From assembly GCA_946800325.1 (NCBI GenBank), contig OX326958.1, forward strand, positions 8,070,001 through 8,134,000: a DNA stretch of 64,000 nucleotides, in the 5' to 3' direction. Position 1 is the stretch's first letter. The number at the start of each line of letters is the position of its first letter. The notes below the pieces were generated by a model. It was not told the DNA's origin. It saw nothing but the letters and a program-made list of their open reading frames with translations, and searched no databases. The translations under genes were made by a program, and so were the position numbers. Origin of the DNA: Luzula sylvatica. Lineage: Eukaryota > Streptophyta > Magnoliopsida > Poales > Juncaceae. Positions 12,182-25,509 of the stretch are shown piece after piece.

Positions 12182-12480
12182 TCCCTCTTCTCCTTTCTCT
12201 CCTTGAAAGAGAAGAAAGAAAGAAATTGAAAAAGAGGTGACAAAAAGAGAAGAAGAATACGTAGCAAGAGCTCTAGCTATCTATCCATTTGGGGCGTGAC
12301 ACTGTGGCCTCGCTCGCCTTACCAGTCTCTTTCGAAGGTAGCTCGGAGAGAAGCAAGTTCTTTCTTTAAAGGAGAGAATGAAAGAGAAGCTTGGGAGGGT
12401 GTGGTTCGTGTGAGTGAACATGGATTAGATTTATCTTGTTCTTCCGTGACTGTTATTCCTGTGTAGTCTGTGTGGGGTCT
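12182..12480 (-). promoter_or_regulatory. 5' UTR and promoter region of the ACR11-like gene
   Basis: The first about 80 bp upstream of the ATG is purine/pyrimidine-skewed (agaagaaagaaagaaattga on the plus strand), typical of a plant CT-rich leader. The sequence upstream is less AT-rich than its surroundings. No TATA box can be assigned with confidence. Confidence 0.35.
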
Positions 12481-14995
12481 GTCTGATTTCCAGATTTCAA
12501 AACCAAAATCAAAGAATTTATTTATGGTAATCTTTTTTACTCTTGTAGCTCACATAGTAAAAGTCCACATAATTACGTGATCACATTGGTGGATAAGTTA
12601 ATTGATCACTACATGAGTAACAATATACTTTTTTTTTTCATTTATTTTTTTCATACTACCGGACACTCACTGATTTGTTTGGTATTTGTGTTTCTATCAT
12701 CCAATCAATACATGTGACGCGACAAGCAGAGAAATTTATTTGGAAAGACGAAAAGTTTGGTGTGTATCATTGTCCTTAATAAAACATTAAGTAATACTTA
12801 TATATTATCATTTATCATGTAAAATACAAGATATTATCTAATATATTTGCGTTTGTCTTTTTTTGCAACACGATGGGTTGAATATTTATAGAAAAATCAA
12901 GTAAAAATAAAAAATATGTGAAAGTTCATATATGAAAAAAATTACTTGAAATGATGAATAAATAAACGAAACCTAGCAGTTTGTGAGTCGTCGAAAACTA
13001 TTGTTCCGTCGAGAAAATATATTGTTCATCTTTTTTCTAAGAAATCAGGAACTAGCAATAATCGCACAGTCACATTTTTTTTTCACATCAATTCCCTATC
13101 ATTTTCTCCATTTTCTCCATACCTATAGAAGATGGGTTCTTCGCAACATTACAGGTAAATTCAATAGACCAATAATTTATTGTGTACGAGAAATTTACAA
13201 TAGATAACGTGTACGTTATTGCATCACTTGTTCACATAAAGTATAAATAATAACCCGCAGTCGCCTTTATTGAAAGTTTTTTGTCGCGAGTAATTTTTTC
13301 TGTCACTAACAAGTGCATATTCTTTTTTATAATTAGTTATTTATCTTTCCCCCAAAAAGTTGATCATCCTCATTTTTATAAGTACCGAGTTTTGTTATTT
13401 TCTTACAAGCTGAGAGTGTCGTGAATAATTTGTTGGTGGCATGTTCTGGATAATGCTATTAGGGTTTATTGATATGGGTGATGAGCATAACTCATATATC
13501 CGAGACTAGGTCTTGAACACTTAAACGGTCTTTGAGTTTTGTCGAATACGTGTCAATTTGGTAAAAAAATATTTTGTTTCCGTAGATCTAAAATCCTTAA
13601 GTCTTTTTTGGCTTAGTTATCTCATCTCACTATAAAAGACAATGTCTTATCATTACAATGATCATGATATCTCCAAAAAAAATGTGTATTTTTTGTAATT
13701 TATCGAAAGAGTCATTTGGACAGGAAGAATAATTTGAATATAATATATTTGTATTGTATTCGGTACGAATTTTACAATGCAAGAATTAGTCGAATTTGAC
13801 ATTTATTTTTATTGGAGAAACCGAATTTACCATTAGTTAAACACAAACAAATTACGAATAACCAAAAAAACAAGTTTAAAACTGGAGGATATAATTTTTC
13901 AAGTTTCAAGACATTATCACAAAAACCATCAAATCTAAAAAATAAAAAAAAAAGCACAAAATCGGTTTTTATATCGCGTCAAATAATACATATAAACATC
14001 ATATATCATTCATTCATATTATCACCATATTCGTTGATATTTTTTACATCAAACAACTATCATCATTTCATTTAAATATGGCGAGTAGTTTTGTACGGGG
14101 GTGCAGAGTTGGATGTGATACAGAAGATCAGAATTCGAGGATTGTATGTGAACCGGAGGCTTCTTCTCGTTGTTGCTTATACAGGGCAGTGGACTCCATC
14201 TTCTCCATTCTTATATAACTGGCTGGATCCAGTATTTAAGATTTCAGAAAGATACATTATTTTATGACCTTTTATTTTAATAAATTATATTAGGTCATTA
14301 ATTTCATATGGTCACTCACCTTTTGTCTCCATTTGATAATAAAACAAGTAGAGAAAATCAGACAGACCCTACTCTCCTCTCCCTTACATATCGCTGGAGA
14401 TCTTCATAATAAATCATTATTTTCCAGACAAAATATATTAAAAATAAATTCTCCCAAATAGTCATAATATTGTTTCTTCTTAACTAAAGATGGAAACAAG
14501 AAATGGATATAAACTGCACTGAACAGGACTGGAGAGAAACCAGGATATAGAGAGCCAAAACTTAAGGATATTATCACATCATATTAATGCTTGAAAAGAG
14601 GTCAATTTAATAGGTGCATTTCTATGATAGTTGAGATATTCACAAAAAGAGGATAAGATTCGAATTATTTGTAGAAAGATGCCATTTTCTTCCAAATCGT
14701 ATGGATGTGCACATGATTGTCAAAAATAATGCATATGGTGCCTTGATATAATAATAATATATAGTTATAATTGTAACTATAATGTGTCCAAAATAATGCA
14801 AGAAACACGTTAGATTTGAAGAAATGAAACTAATTCCTAATTGAAACTACTGGAGTACCGCAGACCAGGTCCACCCTGCTTCTAAACTGGAAAGTAATAT
14901 TATGTATTAAAACGGTATATTATAATACACGTTTTTAATTTTAATAATAACGTATTAAATATTCGGAAAACATTATACCAAGAAGCATATAATTT
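12481..14995. other. Intergenic stretch between the ACR and ADIP genes
   Basis: AT-rich with several short open frames (12983-13207, 13812-14075) that show no family resemblance and no splice-supported extension. A slightly more GC-balanced patch at 14075-14230 opens with an ATG and could be a transcribed leader or gene relic, but I cannot identify it. Confidence 0.4.
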
Positions 14996-17862
14996 TCAGA
15001 CATTATTATCAGCCTCCGTGTCACCATCTAGCCCACTCAATCTCCTATATAAAGAAATAAAATACAATCAGAATAAACTCAAGTATATTTAAAATTTAAA
15101 ATGTATTAAATGTTATCACACCTTGGCTTATTTGAACCGGCAAAATGTTTCGACATTATTGAAGCCTGCATTAAAAAAATAATAAAAAAAATAATATTAT
15201 AATGTCATTAATTAAGATTAGAGGAATAATTAAAATACCTGTTCTTGAATAATGCTACGGGCTTCGACGAGTTGGGCTTCTAATTCGAGCTCTCTCTCCG
15301 TCGCCTCTGACGTCACCTCCGCTCCCTTTTGCGCATCTTGCAATTGCGTCATTCTCGCCTACAATATTCCATTTTAATTGTAAATAAATGCTAATAAAAG
15401 AAATAATTGCACACTAATGAAATTGACCTTAATAGAAGCCATTTTGGTGCGTAAGCTCTCTTCGATTTGATCTCTCGCCATGTGAAAGGGTAAGTCAAAC
15501 ATATCCTAAATTCATAAATTAATTAATACAAACTAAATACAAAATTAAAAACCCTAAATTTTGTTAAATTACCGTTTTTCCCCCCAAATGGGATCGAGGG
15601 GACCCATTTTGCTTTCCGTTAGCTTCGGGCGTTTGTTGTGGGTCTTGAATTAATCCATTTTCAGCATTTAAAAAGTCTCGCAAATCCATCTATCACACAA
15701 CAGAATAAAATAATTTCATAAGTTTTTTTATAGAAGAGAAATTTGCAAAAGAGACCCTGTATTATTGAAAATCGCACTTTCTTTAAGGCTCCTCAATTAA
15801 GATGAGTGAATTAGATCTTAAACAAATGGTCGGGGCCTTTGATTTTGATTTTGATTTTGATTTTGAAATTGGGGATTTTGATTTTGAAATCTTGAATAAT
15901 GTAGGGGCTCTCTTCCAAATTTGCCTTTACAAGAATTATGATGATTTAAAAGTACTAACCTGTGTGGAACGTAATAAAGCCTTTAAATCAGCGTTCTCTT
16001 GTATTAATTCTTGCTTTTTTACTTCATATGCATCGGCCTATGAATAACCAAAAGTTTATAAATTGTAAATTAATACGCATAACCAAAAGTAAATTATTTT
16101 GTTTGGCAAGATTTGAAATCATACAATCATTTTGTAGAAATCAGTATCAGCTTTTTTGCCATTCCAAGTACCTCGTTGCTTCCCTTCTCTCTATTAAATT
16201 CACAATGATAAAATTCAACGTCAATGAATTTACGAATAATACAGGGGCTTCTTTGCAAATATCCCATGATTTTGTTTACAGTATATCTTTTATGAAAATA
16301 TAATGTACCTGAAGGAACTTCTCCATTTCCATGCCGTGTTTAGATTCTTTCTTTTTCTCATTCAAAACTTGGTTTAATCTCTCCTGAATTAATAATGAAC
16401 AAAAAAATTTCATTCAAATTTTCATAACCAAATTGGGTTGATTTGTATGATTGTCATGTTATTTATTTGTTAAATATTACCTGAAGTTTTATATATTCCT
16501 TCTCTTTCTTCTTCATTTCATGTATCTGTTGTGTTCGCACTTGCTAAAAGTTCAAAACATAGGTACACAAATTTTAGAATATTTCGAGTAAATTAATAAC
16601 AAAATCTCCAAAATCTCCAAAATTAACTATAAAAGAAATTCGGAGAAATAGGAGGATACGGAAGTAAATTTGTTAACCTGATTTCCAATGACCATTTTCT
16701 GAAATTCATCCCTTTCTTGTTGTAGTTTATCAATTTGAGTCTTTAAAGCCGCTTTATTTTTCGCTTCCTATTATATTAACTCACGTAAGTATTGCAAAAT
16801 ATTATAATATATTAAATACAGGAAAATTATCCAAAAAACAAATTTTTTTGGACATATAGGCAAATTAAGATATCTTACAGTACGAGTCAATGTGGCAAGT
16901 TCTCTATCTTTGGAAGCAATTTGAGCCTCAAGCCTTTCAACTTTGGCCTCAAATCTTGAAATATCAGATTGTAATCTGAAATTTCGAACAAAAATGCAAA
17001 CAAAAGGATTACAAAGAAGTTATACAAATAAGATATTCATATTAAAAAGATTTGATTTGAAATTTGAATGACCTTTGCTTCGATTCATTAGAGGTTTCTC
17101 TGAACTCAATGTCTCTTTGTCTCTGTTGAAGCAGTGCATACATGCAATTGCACGTTCTTGCAATCGAAACCTATTTGTCAAATCAAAAAGTTAATTTCCG
17201 GCGAAAAAAAGAATTCTATGTATATAGAATTGCAGAGAATATTTTGAAAAAAACTGTCGTAAAATTGCAAATTTCTAAACCTAAAATTAAAACTGGAGGG
17301 GCATAATTGAAATTTAAAATTGAGGTGCCATGAGGCAAGAACCAGCTCAAAGTGTTTAAGAGTCCACTAAACATTGCTAAAATTACAACATCAGGGCCTC
17401 GATTTTAGAAAAAAAACAACAATTCAGAGGCCACGAGGCAAGAGAGAAATTCAATAGCATGTCATACTTACTGGATCCGTTGCAAAGAGATCGAGCGAGG
17501 CTGGAAAACCAAATGTGACAAGTGTCTGATTTAAGTATTTCGTACAGTGCTCCAGATTATTCGCATTTGCAAACGCATTCTCACTGTACAGGAAATACAC
17601 GACAGTTAAAAAAAATACATTCAAATTCACTCAAAATTAAAATCAACCAATTGAAATAGAAAAAGAAAACAGATCGACTAACCTTATTCCAATGGATTCA
17701 GCACCAGAAGACTGCATTGGTGACAATATTGGGAAAATTTTACAAAAAAAAAGTCAGATTTGGACAAAATACAAAGAAAAAGGGGGATCTAAGTCAAACA
17801 AAACTACGATGTATAATATCGTTGCTTACTTTGAGATCGAACTGAGCTGGAGCTATGGACAT
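14996..17862 (-). CDS. ADIP-family coiled-coil protein, 14 exons
   Basis: The protein is 360 residues. Exons on the minus strand: 17862-17830, 17711-17683, 17583-17472, 17170-17073, 16975-16879, 16767-16678, 16543-16481, 16383-16309, 16037-15960, 15689-15573, 15505-15428, 15358-15239, 15165-15122 and 15044-14996. All junctions are GT-AG and in frame. The N-terminal block (about 21-90) carries NLEHCTKYLNQTLVTFGFPA and SIARTCNCMYALLQQRQRDI, the signature of the afadin/alpha-actinin-binding protein (ADIP/SSX2IP) family as found in plants. Residues about 85-250 and 310-345 are rich in Lys, Glu, Gln and Leu, consistent with long coiled coils. Animal members act at adherens junctions and centrosomes; the plant role cannot be inferred from sequence alone. 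Start: the ATG gives MSIAPAQFDLK, split by intron 1. Confidence 0.9.
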
Positions 17863-18130
17863 GTCTACAGGAAAAAGGGCGATTCTCTGTTCTTCTTCTT
17901 CTTTATGATTCTTTGAGCTTGTTTTTTGTTTACGTTGAATTTGAAAAGAAATGGAGGCACGAGATGTGCATTGAAGGAGTAATGGAGGAGATATTACTTC
18001 CTACACCTGATCTACCTTATAAAATATGAGCGTTTATCTCACTGACATGTAGAAACACATTAACAAACTAACTCATATAGGTATATAGACTCGGTCTATT
18101 CAAAATATTAAGTAGTACTAGACTACAAAT
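17863..18130 (-). promoter_or_regulatory. Upstream region of the ADIP-like gene
   Basis: The plus-strand ttcttcttcttctttatg at about 17888-17908 lies in the leader of the gene and reads as GAA-rich in the transcript sense. The repeated block at 18130-18280 begins just upstream. No core promoter element can be placed. Confidence 0.3.
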
Positions 18131-18790
18131 GAAAAATGGGTCCTACAAGCTAATCATTAATCAATGGATCTAAAATAATCCAACGGTGGTAAAAGGTGTG
18201 TCTGATGATCCAACGGTCGAGGGTGCAATCTAATTTGTACCTGAGAGGAGATTAGATTTCCTCTTTTTGGACTTTTCTCGTTCGAATATTGCTCGTGTAA
18301 TTCAGTTTTCCGAGAATCTATTGGGTAAAATTATGAAGTTTAAGATTATCTTAATAAATAAACAAAATAAGATATAAATATTTAATTTTAAAAAATATAT
18401 TATTGATACTCTAATGATTAATTAGACAACTATTAAAGAAAAAAAATTCTAAAGTTCAGTTGCACAAGTATTAAAGAACAAAAAATTTAAATATTCAAAA
18501 GGAATAAGAAATGTATAAGTTTGTCTATGTTCGGCTAAATAAAATATTTAATTGTATTTCTTCTGGTAAATTAAACATTTTTAAAGAAGGATCTACTAAT
18601 ATTTTTTTATAATTTTGATCGTATTTGTGCACTCCAAAGAAAATACTGTCAAAATTTAAAAAAAATCAAGCAGCGCGTATTGTTTTTGTATTGTTAACGT
18701 CAAACGTGCATATGGAATACACAATTTTTTTTCCTTAAAAAAATATGTTCTAAAAGAGAATAATAAAAAAAATGTACTTACCTCGATCAA
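18130..18790. repeat. Dispersed duplicated block P (copy 1)
   Basis: Starts gggtcctacaagctaatcat and includes gatttcctctttttggac near 18250. Close copies lie at about 46005-46640, 48890-49560 and 55075-55760, and a partial one at 28440-28760 (tail only). These blocks sit within the flanks of the segmentally duplicated PPT units. The copy here lies upstream of the ADIP-like gene, so the block has spread outside the PPT array. No coding content is recognised. Confidence 0.65.
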
Positions 18791-19829
18791 TAATATACAA
18801 ACTTTGAAATAATATTATGATATTATATTATATTGAACTAAATTTAGCTATTGCAATTATTTTGGTTTTACTAGTTTAACTATATTTTTTATTTATAAAA
18901 TATTCTCAGATTTGGTTAACTGGATGTTATCTTTTTTTGTTTGATTGTATGTTGAACTTTCACATGTACGGACATTTCACTTGAAAAATTCTCTACGCCT
19001 ACAAAAAATTCTAGAAAATCCTTTGTCAAAATGATAATCTCGTAAATAAATAAACTATCATATATATCATATATGTCCATCTAAAGTATTTATTAGATAT
19101 TTGGGAGAATATCTTAACCATTTGAGTAAGCTTCAAATGCATATTAGAGAACATTATTGTTTGGTGTATTCGTGCGAAAATAAATAAGTATCCACATAAT
19201 TAATTTTTTTAATTGTTGTACATGAAAAGTCATATTATAAGATGAATTATCTTGGGACGTACTTGTGCATTCATTACCTTCGAATCTAAACTATATGGAT
19301 TGAACCGTTGTCATGAAAATATGTAAAAATGATGAAATTTGTAGACATTCATTTACTTTATACAGAGCACATATGTGAATAAAAAAATGAAATCATTTAG
19401 CAAATTTCTTGTAATAAACATGTACACGTTAACATGAATAAAGTATTCATTTAAGTATCCGTTCTTGTAATAAAATACGTTCATCTACTTTCTAGACATT
19501 CATTCGTGTAAAAATGAGCCTAGTTGTAAGAATGGAACAATTTAGCAATTCATTAATTAATTTTGTAATTATTGTACATGAAAAGCAGATATTATAACAT
19601 GAATTACCTTGGTACTGTAGTCTGTATTTGTGCATTCACGTTTTTTTGACGAAGGAGGCGATTGTCTCGTTTGAATTTTGCATTAAATAAAGTAGTTTGA
19701 AAATATTACAACCAAAATTTTGAAAAATAAAAAATAAAAGAACAAAATAAATTTGCCCCGCATCCTACCTTTTCATGCTATCATAGTGATACATGTAGGT
19801 ATTTGCCTAAAATACATGATGTCTTAAAA
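18791..19829. other. AT-rich intergenic stretch
   Basis: Includes an internal direct repeat (gtacatgaaaag...attataa-type, about 19216 and 19573). No gene is seen. Confidence 0.4.
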
Positions 19830-20330
19830 CTTGGTTAGAAATCAACAATTAGCACTCCACTTGATTGCATCGTCAGAAATCATCGTTGCTAGAAGAGGAG
19901 TCGAGACGGATTTGAAGGAGAAAATTCTTCTATTCCTTTCTTTCCAAAGAGTTCATATTGTCGTCAACCACACCGTGCCCCCATTTATAATTATGATGCT
20001 TATCTCCTTTATTTTTGTTGCTCATCCAAAATTGGACGAGGTCCTCAACCGGTCTTAAAGTAGGGAGGTCGAACATATCGGCTATGACGGTCCAAACTCG
20101 AGATAAATAAGGGCAAGATAAAATTAGATGATTAACATCCTCCCTATGTTGCGCACACAAGGAGCACCTCTTGTTATTCGGCCAACTGTTTTTTCCAAAT
20201 TAACGGCCGTTAAGATCATATCATGAATTGCTAGCCAACCGAAAAACGTACTTTTCTGGGTGTTTTAATCCTCCATAAATGAATGTTCCACGAGAATATT
20301 ATTTCGGGATTTATCAGAAAGTTGTATGCC
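19830..20330 (-). pseudogene. LINE (non-LTR retrotransposon) ORF2 tail relic
   Basis: The minus-strand frame at 19930-20160 reads CAQHREDVNHLILSCPYLSR then VW, the zinc-binding domain (zf-RVT) found downstream of reverse transcriptase in plant LINEs. The Cys just upstream is in another frame (about 20160-20180), so at least one frameshift is present. The reverse transcriptase core is missing. This is a 5'-truncated, decayed copy, as is usual for LINEs. Confidence 0.7.
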
Positions 20331-21331
20331 GATTGAGTCGTAAAATTTTCATGCGTCGTCCAAAACAAAGAAGCACTTGAAGAGATTTGGTTGGACATTT
20401 GTCATGAAAATTTCCATGCGTCGTTCTATTTGTGCATTCATCATCATTGAATCCAAACAATATTGATTGAACATTGTCATGAAAATATGATTTATTCTCT
20501 AGACATTTATTTATTTTATACGGAGCAAATATGTGAATAAGAAAGCCAAACAAGCTAACAATCATTTTGTATACATTGAACAAAGTGTAAAGAGCCACAA
20601 AATATAGCAGAACTTAACGGAGAAGGTAATGTAGCAATTACTTTTTAAGTGTAAAGAGTCACAATCATTTTCTAGATATTTTTTAGTTCATGGAGAAGGT
20701 AATCTAGCAATCATTAAGCTGAACCGGAAGAAGCTAAAACAAGATGAAGCCTATTTCTATGTTCTCTTAGTGTCTTTTTCCTTTTAGCTTTTTTTTTTTT
20801 TTTTTTTTTGTCACTATTCTTTCTCTTTTAGATACGTGTGTTCATTATGTAAATAATTTTTTTTTCTTATTTATAAAAGCTCGAATACCTATGGTATTCC
20901 GAAAAAAAAACCATTAAGCTGAACATTTAGCAATGTATATTTTCATCAACGTCGCATCTAAATAAAAGAACAGAATTACATAAATAAAAAGTATCATCAT
21001 TATTTTGAACCCAAAATATCATTCGACTTGCATGAACTTGTTCATAGTTGTTTATTATGTTTGGTCGCATATAAATAATCTTTTCTTTGAATCCAAACTA
21101 TACATTTATGGACATTAGGTATGTAAAAACAACCGAACAAAAAATGAGGAAAGATCAGACGGTCGCAAAGGAATCATGCTCAGATCATATCACAGGCCAT
21201 AATAGAAGCAACATAGAGAGCTATTCAACCATAACAAAAAAAAATCAGCGAAAAAGTTTTTGAGGCAACCTGCCCACGTGTCACAATAAGAGAAGCGAAA
21301 ATCGTTAAAAATATACGCAAGAATAAATAAG
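20331..21331. other. Intergenic stretch, no gene seen
   Basis: Contains a T-run at about 20790-20810 and imperfect repeats of gtcatgaaaat-type words (20400, 20477). No coding family is recognised. Confidence 0.4.
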
Positions 21332-22971
21332 ACTAGCGGCGAGTGTGTTAATTATTTTTTTCATTGTAATACAAATTATTTGAACTCATTAATCTATGAT
21401 TATTCATATGTTATATAATTATTTTACATTATGATGACAATTTAATTTTTTAATGAAATAATAACAATTAAATAAGTATCATTATATAATAATATATGAG
21501 ATGTAATGCAATTATACGGAAAAACATAACAACAAATATTATATAATTGTTCACAATATTTCATACAACACCAAATATAAAAATAATGAAACATACGACA
21601 TGTGTAATAACACATCATTCATTATATAGCAATGATAAATTTTTATTGATTCAAACGGCAATGGCAATTGTAAATAATATCAAACTTAATAGCGGAATTA
21701 ATTTAATAAATAATAAAAAAAATAATTGAGAATAAACATAAATAGAAATTATTTTATATCATATGATTTTTTTTTTAACAATATTATTTGACAAGTGTTT
21801 GTAAGTTTAAGAAGTTATTTAAATGGATAAATTATTTTTTAATTCTATTATTTTTAAAAAAATTATTTGTTTTGTTTTTAAATACAAAATCTAATCTACT
21901 TATTATTATATGGGATTTTTATAGTTATATTTTTTGTAAAATAAATAATAATACTTAAAATTTTATTATGTAAATACAATTGTTAAAATTCTATTATGTA
22001 AAATAATATTTTTTTTGCATTGTATTTTCTTACATAATATGGTTACAAATTTAAATTATGAAATACAGTAGGCATGAACTATGCCAATATGGATGTCAAA
22101 ATAAAGAGAAAATAAAAATAAAAATATTTGATGAATTTTTAAAATTAAATTTTAAAATATAATACTAATAATATTAAGTTATTAGTATTTTATATATAAA
22201 CTTTTCAGTGTCCGTTGAATTCACATTTGATAATGTAATATTATATGTATTTTAAAAATACAAATCTAATCTACTTAGTATTACATGGGATTTTTATAGT
22301 TATAATTTTTTTAAAATAAATAACAATACTTCAAATTCTATTATGTAAATACAATTGTTAAAATTCTATTACGTAAAAATTTATTTATTTACATTGTATT
22401 TTCTTATGTAATATATTTACAAATTCAAATTACGAAAAACAATATGTATGAACTATGCCAATATGGATGTCAAAATATAGAGAAAATGAAAATATTTGAT
22501 GAATTTTTAAAATTAAATTTATGAAATAATACTAATATATGTTGTATGTTTTATAATAGTACATATTAAGTCATTAATATTTCATATATAAATTTTTCAT
22601 CTTCTCTTGAATTTACATTTGATTATGTAATATTATATGTGATGTTGAACAATTGAATAAACTTAGTCTAGTATGAATCTAACCAATAATAATATTTTAT
22701 GTCATTAATGTAAAATGATGTGGTTTTCTAAGGATGTTTAAAACATGGTGTAATAGACACACAAATGACTGCACAAAATATCATCTTCAAAAAATCTAAC
22801 AAAATATGAATGATTGAGATCAAACCACATCACTACATCTAATTGTTCAAATTATTAATGTGCAGGATGAAGCCACAACATAAAATCTAATGGTCAATAA
22901 TCATAAATAACAATGATGATGTGGCTTCATGAGAAGGCTCAAATATAGGTGAAAAATAAGGGGGTGGATAA
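21332..22971 (-). mobile_element. Helitron family 1, copy 2
   Basis: Reverse-complement relative of 43381-44690. The 5' end on the minus strand is at about 22971 (tccacccccttattttt read on the minus strand). The 3' end at 21332 keeps ctag and gcggcgag but has lost about 15 bp of the terminal hairpin present in copy 3, so the transposition end is damaged. It contains an internal tandem duplication of about 370 bp (about 21900-22240 versus 22260-22620). No protein is visible. Confidence 0.65.
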
Positions 22972-23010
22972 ATTTGGTTGTTTCGACAGTCAAAAGTTTC
23001 TACATAAAAA

Positions 23011-23308
23011 TTAGGGAACGTTTGGTTCATGTTTTAAAATTAATATGTTTTGACATCCATCATAATTTATTTCATTCACATATTTAATTTAAACACTATG
23101 TAATAAAATAGCGCCATCCACGATATCTATAAACATATTTCATGAAAATAGAATTATCATCAAAATTTATGAATTTTCTCTATTTCATAAACATCCTCTC
23201 TCTTCAAATATTAAATACTAAAATTATTATATAAAAATTATTTATTTCACATAATTTGTAAATTTATAAAAAAATAATACATCAACCAAACAAAAATATT
23301 ATTCCCTA
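23011..23308. mobile_element. MITE with agggaacgtttggtt end
   Basis: The left end is ttagggaacgtttggttcat. The right end is accaaacaaaaatattattc then ccta, an imperfect inverted match typical of plant PIF/Harbinger- or hAT-type MITEs. About 300 bp long, with no coding sequence. Confidence 0.45.
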
Positions 23309-23602
23309 GAATGAAATAAATAATATTGACGTCTAACATTCCAATATAATATTTTAATACATATTTCCAAACTCGGGGCGACGCCCTTAGGGTATTTTAA
23401 GTTTTTGCAATTCACCGAACCTGTTATAATCCTACAACAAAGACACTGACGAGTTGGGCCTACAGTGGAGAACAACAGTGGAGAAGGGAAAGGAAAAGAG
23501 CCGGTGAACGGAGCGAAGATCTTCCCTCCCCCACAAAGCCGAAGGCAGAGTGCTTGCTTCGCTACTTCTCCGTTGATGTGCCTTACACTCTTCCGCAGGT
23601 AT

Positions 23603-24926
23603 ATGATACCGCATGCTGGCTGCGCTCTCTCTCGCCGCCTCTACGCCTCTTTCTCTCCTCCTCTCCCATCTCGCAGGTAGGTCCTTTTTCCGTTTTGCCC
23701 CTCGTAATTGCCTGTTTTACCAGAATCATCGCAGTCTACTGAAATTCTACTCCGTACTGTTTTGATTTGTTGATTTATTAGTGATCTAAGTTGTGCACAT
23801 TTCGAATTAAAGCAATTTCTTTCTTTTTTCATAGAGAAGCGCATGTTTGGTACATAAAACCAGATGAAATCAAAGATCCTTCGCTGCTTAAAAATTACAT
23901 GGAAATTTTGTCTCCAAGTGAAAAGCAAGGGATTTTATTGTTCAAAGAAGAGAGGCTTCGAAATAATGCTATATTGGCTCGAGTTCTGGTGCGCACCACT
24001 CTTTCGAGATGTATGTTTTTTATTTTTTTTCATTTGATTTCAATTTACCGATAAAGATTATTTTTTGCAATTGAATTTTAAATTAGACTAGATTCGAATG
24101 GCGCAATTCATCCCGAATCAATCGAGTTCAAGAAAGGCCTGTATGGAAAACCCGAGGTACACAAAAATCAAACCAAAATTTTAAATTAATTATTTTTTTG
24201 ATAAATTAAATTTGTGCCTTTTTTGTGCTGTTTGAACAGATAATGTTGGATGAAAATAACAATATTACGATTATACCCTTGCAATTTAATCTCTCACATA
24301 CATCTTCTTTGATTGCTTGTGCAGTTTCTTTCCAAACCCCTGTAACTCTCTCTAATTTCCTTTTTTTTATATATATACCCATATAAATTTAAAATTACGT
24401 ATTTACCCTAAAAAAGGTGGAGTTTTAGGGTTTACGTAAATCTGTTTTCCCTATATTTAAACCCCGTACTAAAGCCTAATTTTATCTTTTGGTAGATTGG
24501 AATAGATGTAGAAGAGAAAAAAAGAAAAACTGTAACTAATGTACTTTCTCTTGCAAATCGGTATTTCTCTCAATCTGAATTTGAATATTTGAATTCGATT
24601 TTGGATCCTGAAGCTCAGCAAAGAGAATTTATTAAACTTTGGACTCTTAAGGCAAGTACAAGTAAATTTGTTTGTTTTCATATATGATCTTTTTTATTAG
24701 TAAGGGAACTTTTCATAAAAAACCCTAACGATTCTGAATATTTAAAAGACCCACTTTTCTCCCTATAAAGTGAAATTATTATTTTACCTCCTAATATTTT
24801 TTAAAATTAACTCCAGTAAAAATAAATTCATTCTACTTTATAGGGACTATAATTGGGAATCTAAAAGTTTGTTTGTTTTTATATTCTGAAAAGTTATGGT
24901 TTTTTGAATAATAATAATAATTTTTA

Positions 24927-24976
<50 letters not shown>

Positions 24977-25509
24977 TTTAGGAGGCATATGTTAAGGCAA
25001 TTGGAAAGGGCTTTTCTGGGGCTCCATTCAAAAACTTTACAATTCAGTCCCTCATGGTTGACATTGACATAATTTACCTCTTTAAATAATAATAACTATC
25101 TAGATTATTTTTTATCTTATTTATTTGTTTAATTTTTTTGAACTCTTAGAGCAAGCCGGAATTGCATATAGAAGCTAATTATTCAGATTGCGAGTGCCTA
25201 ACTGAAAATTGGCAGTTCGGACTATTTGAAATAAACAATTCTCATTTTTGTGCAATTTGTATGGAAAGAGACTCCAACTTTTCAGGTAGGGATTTTTTTT
25301 GTCATATTTACACATCCTATATAAAAACATGTTTTTCACATTTATTTCACTAATACCCCTCAAATTTTGCTTAATTTTTTTTTTCTTTTCATTATTTATC
25401 AGGCGATGAAGAAAATACGATAAACATGAAAATTTGGAGAACAATTCCATTTGTAGAAGATGAATTGGTTTCTGAAACCGAAACTATAAAATATTTATCA
25501 GGCTTATAG
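23603..25509 (+). CDS. 4'-phosphopantetheinyl transferase, copy A (intact, 8 exons)
   Basis: The protein is 296 residues. Exons: 23603-23676, 23835-24010, 24092-24156, 24240-24341, 24496-24651, 24982-25056, 25150-25285 and 25403-25509. The Sfp-type family moves the phosphopantetheine arm from CoA to a serine of carrier proteins. Motifs seen: NLSHTSSL with His125; IGIDVEE with metal ligands Asp143 and Glu145; LWTLK-EAYVKAIGKGF with Lys191, Glu192 and Lys196. HVWYIKPDEI opens the N-terminal half as in plant homologues. Residues 1-25 are Arg/Ser-rich with no acids, suggesting an organellar presequence. An upstream in-frame ATG at 23465 exists, but that leader is not conserved in the other copies, so 23603 is preferred. 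Intron 5 uses a GC donor (aag|gcaagt). Intron 1 here has a GT donor where copies B and D have GC. Confidence 0.92.

Noticed and set aside
15802..16303. Two plus-strand frames across 15.8-16.3 kb
   Set aside because: They lie antisense across exon 9 and adjacent introns of the ADIP-like gene, whose splice structure is fully consistent.
23432..23928. Minus-strand frames across the PPT-A first exons
   Set aside because: Antisense shadows of a gene with clear motifs and exon structure on the plus strand. The same shadow recurs at the B and D copies.
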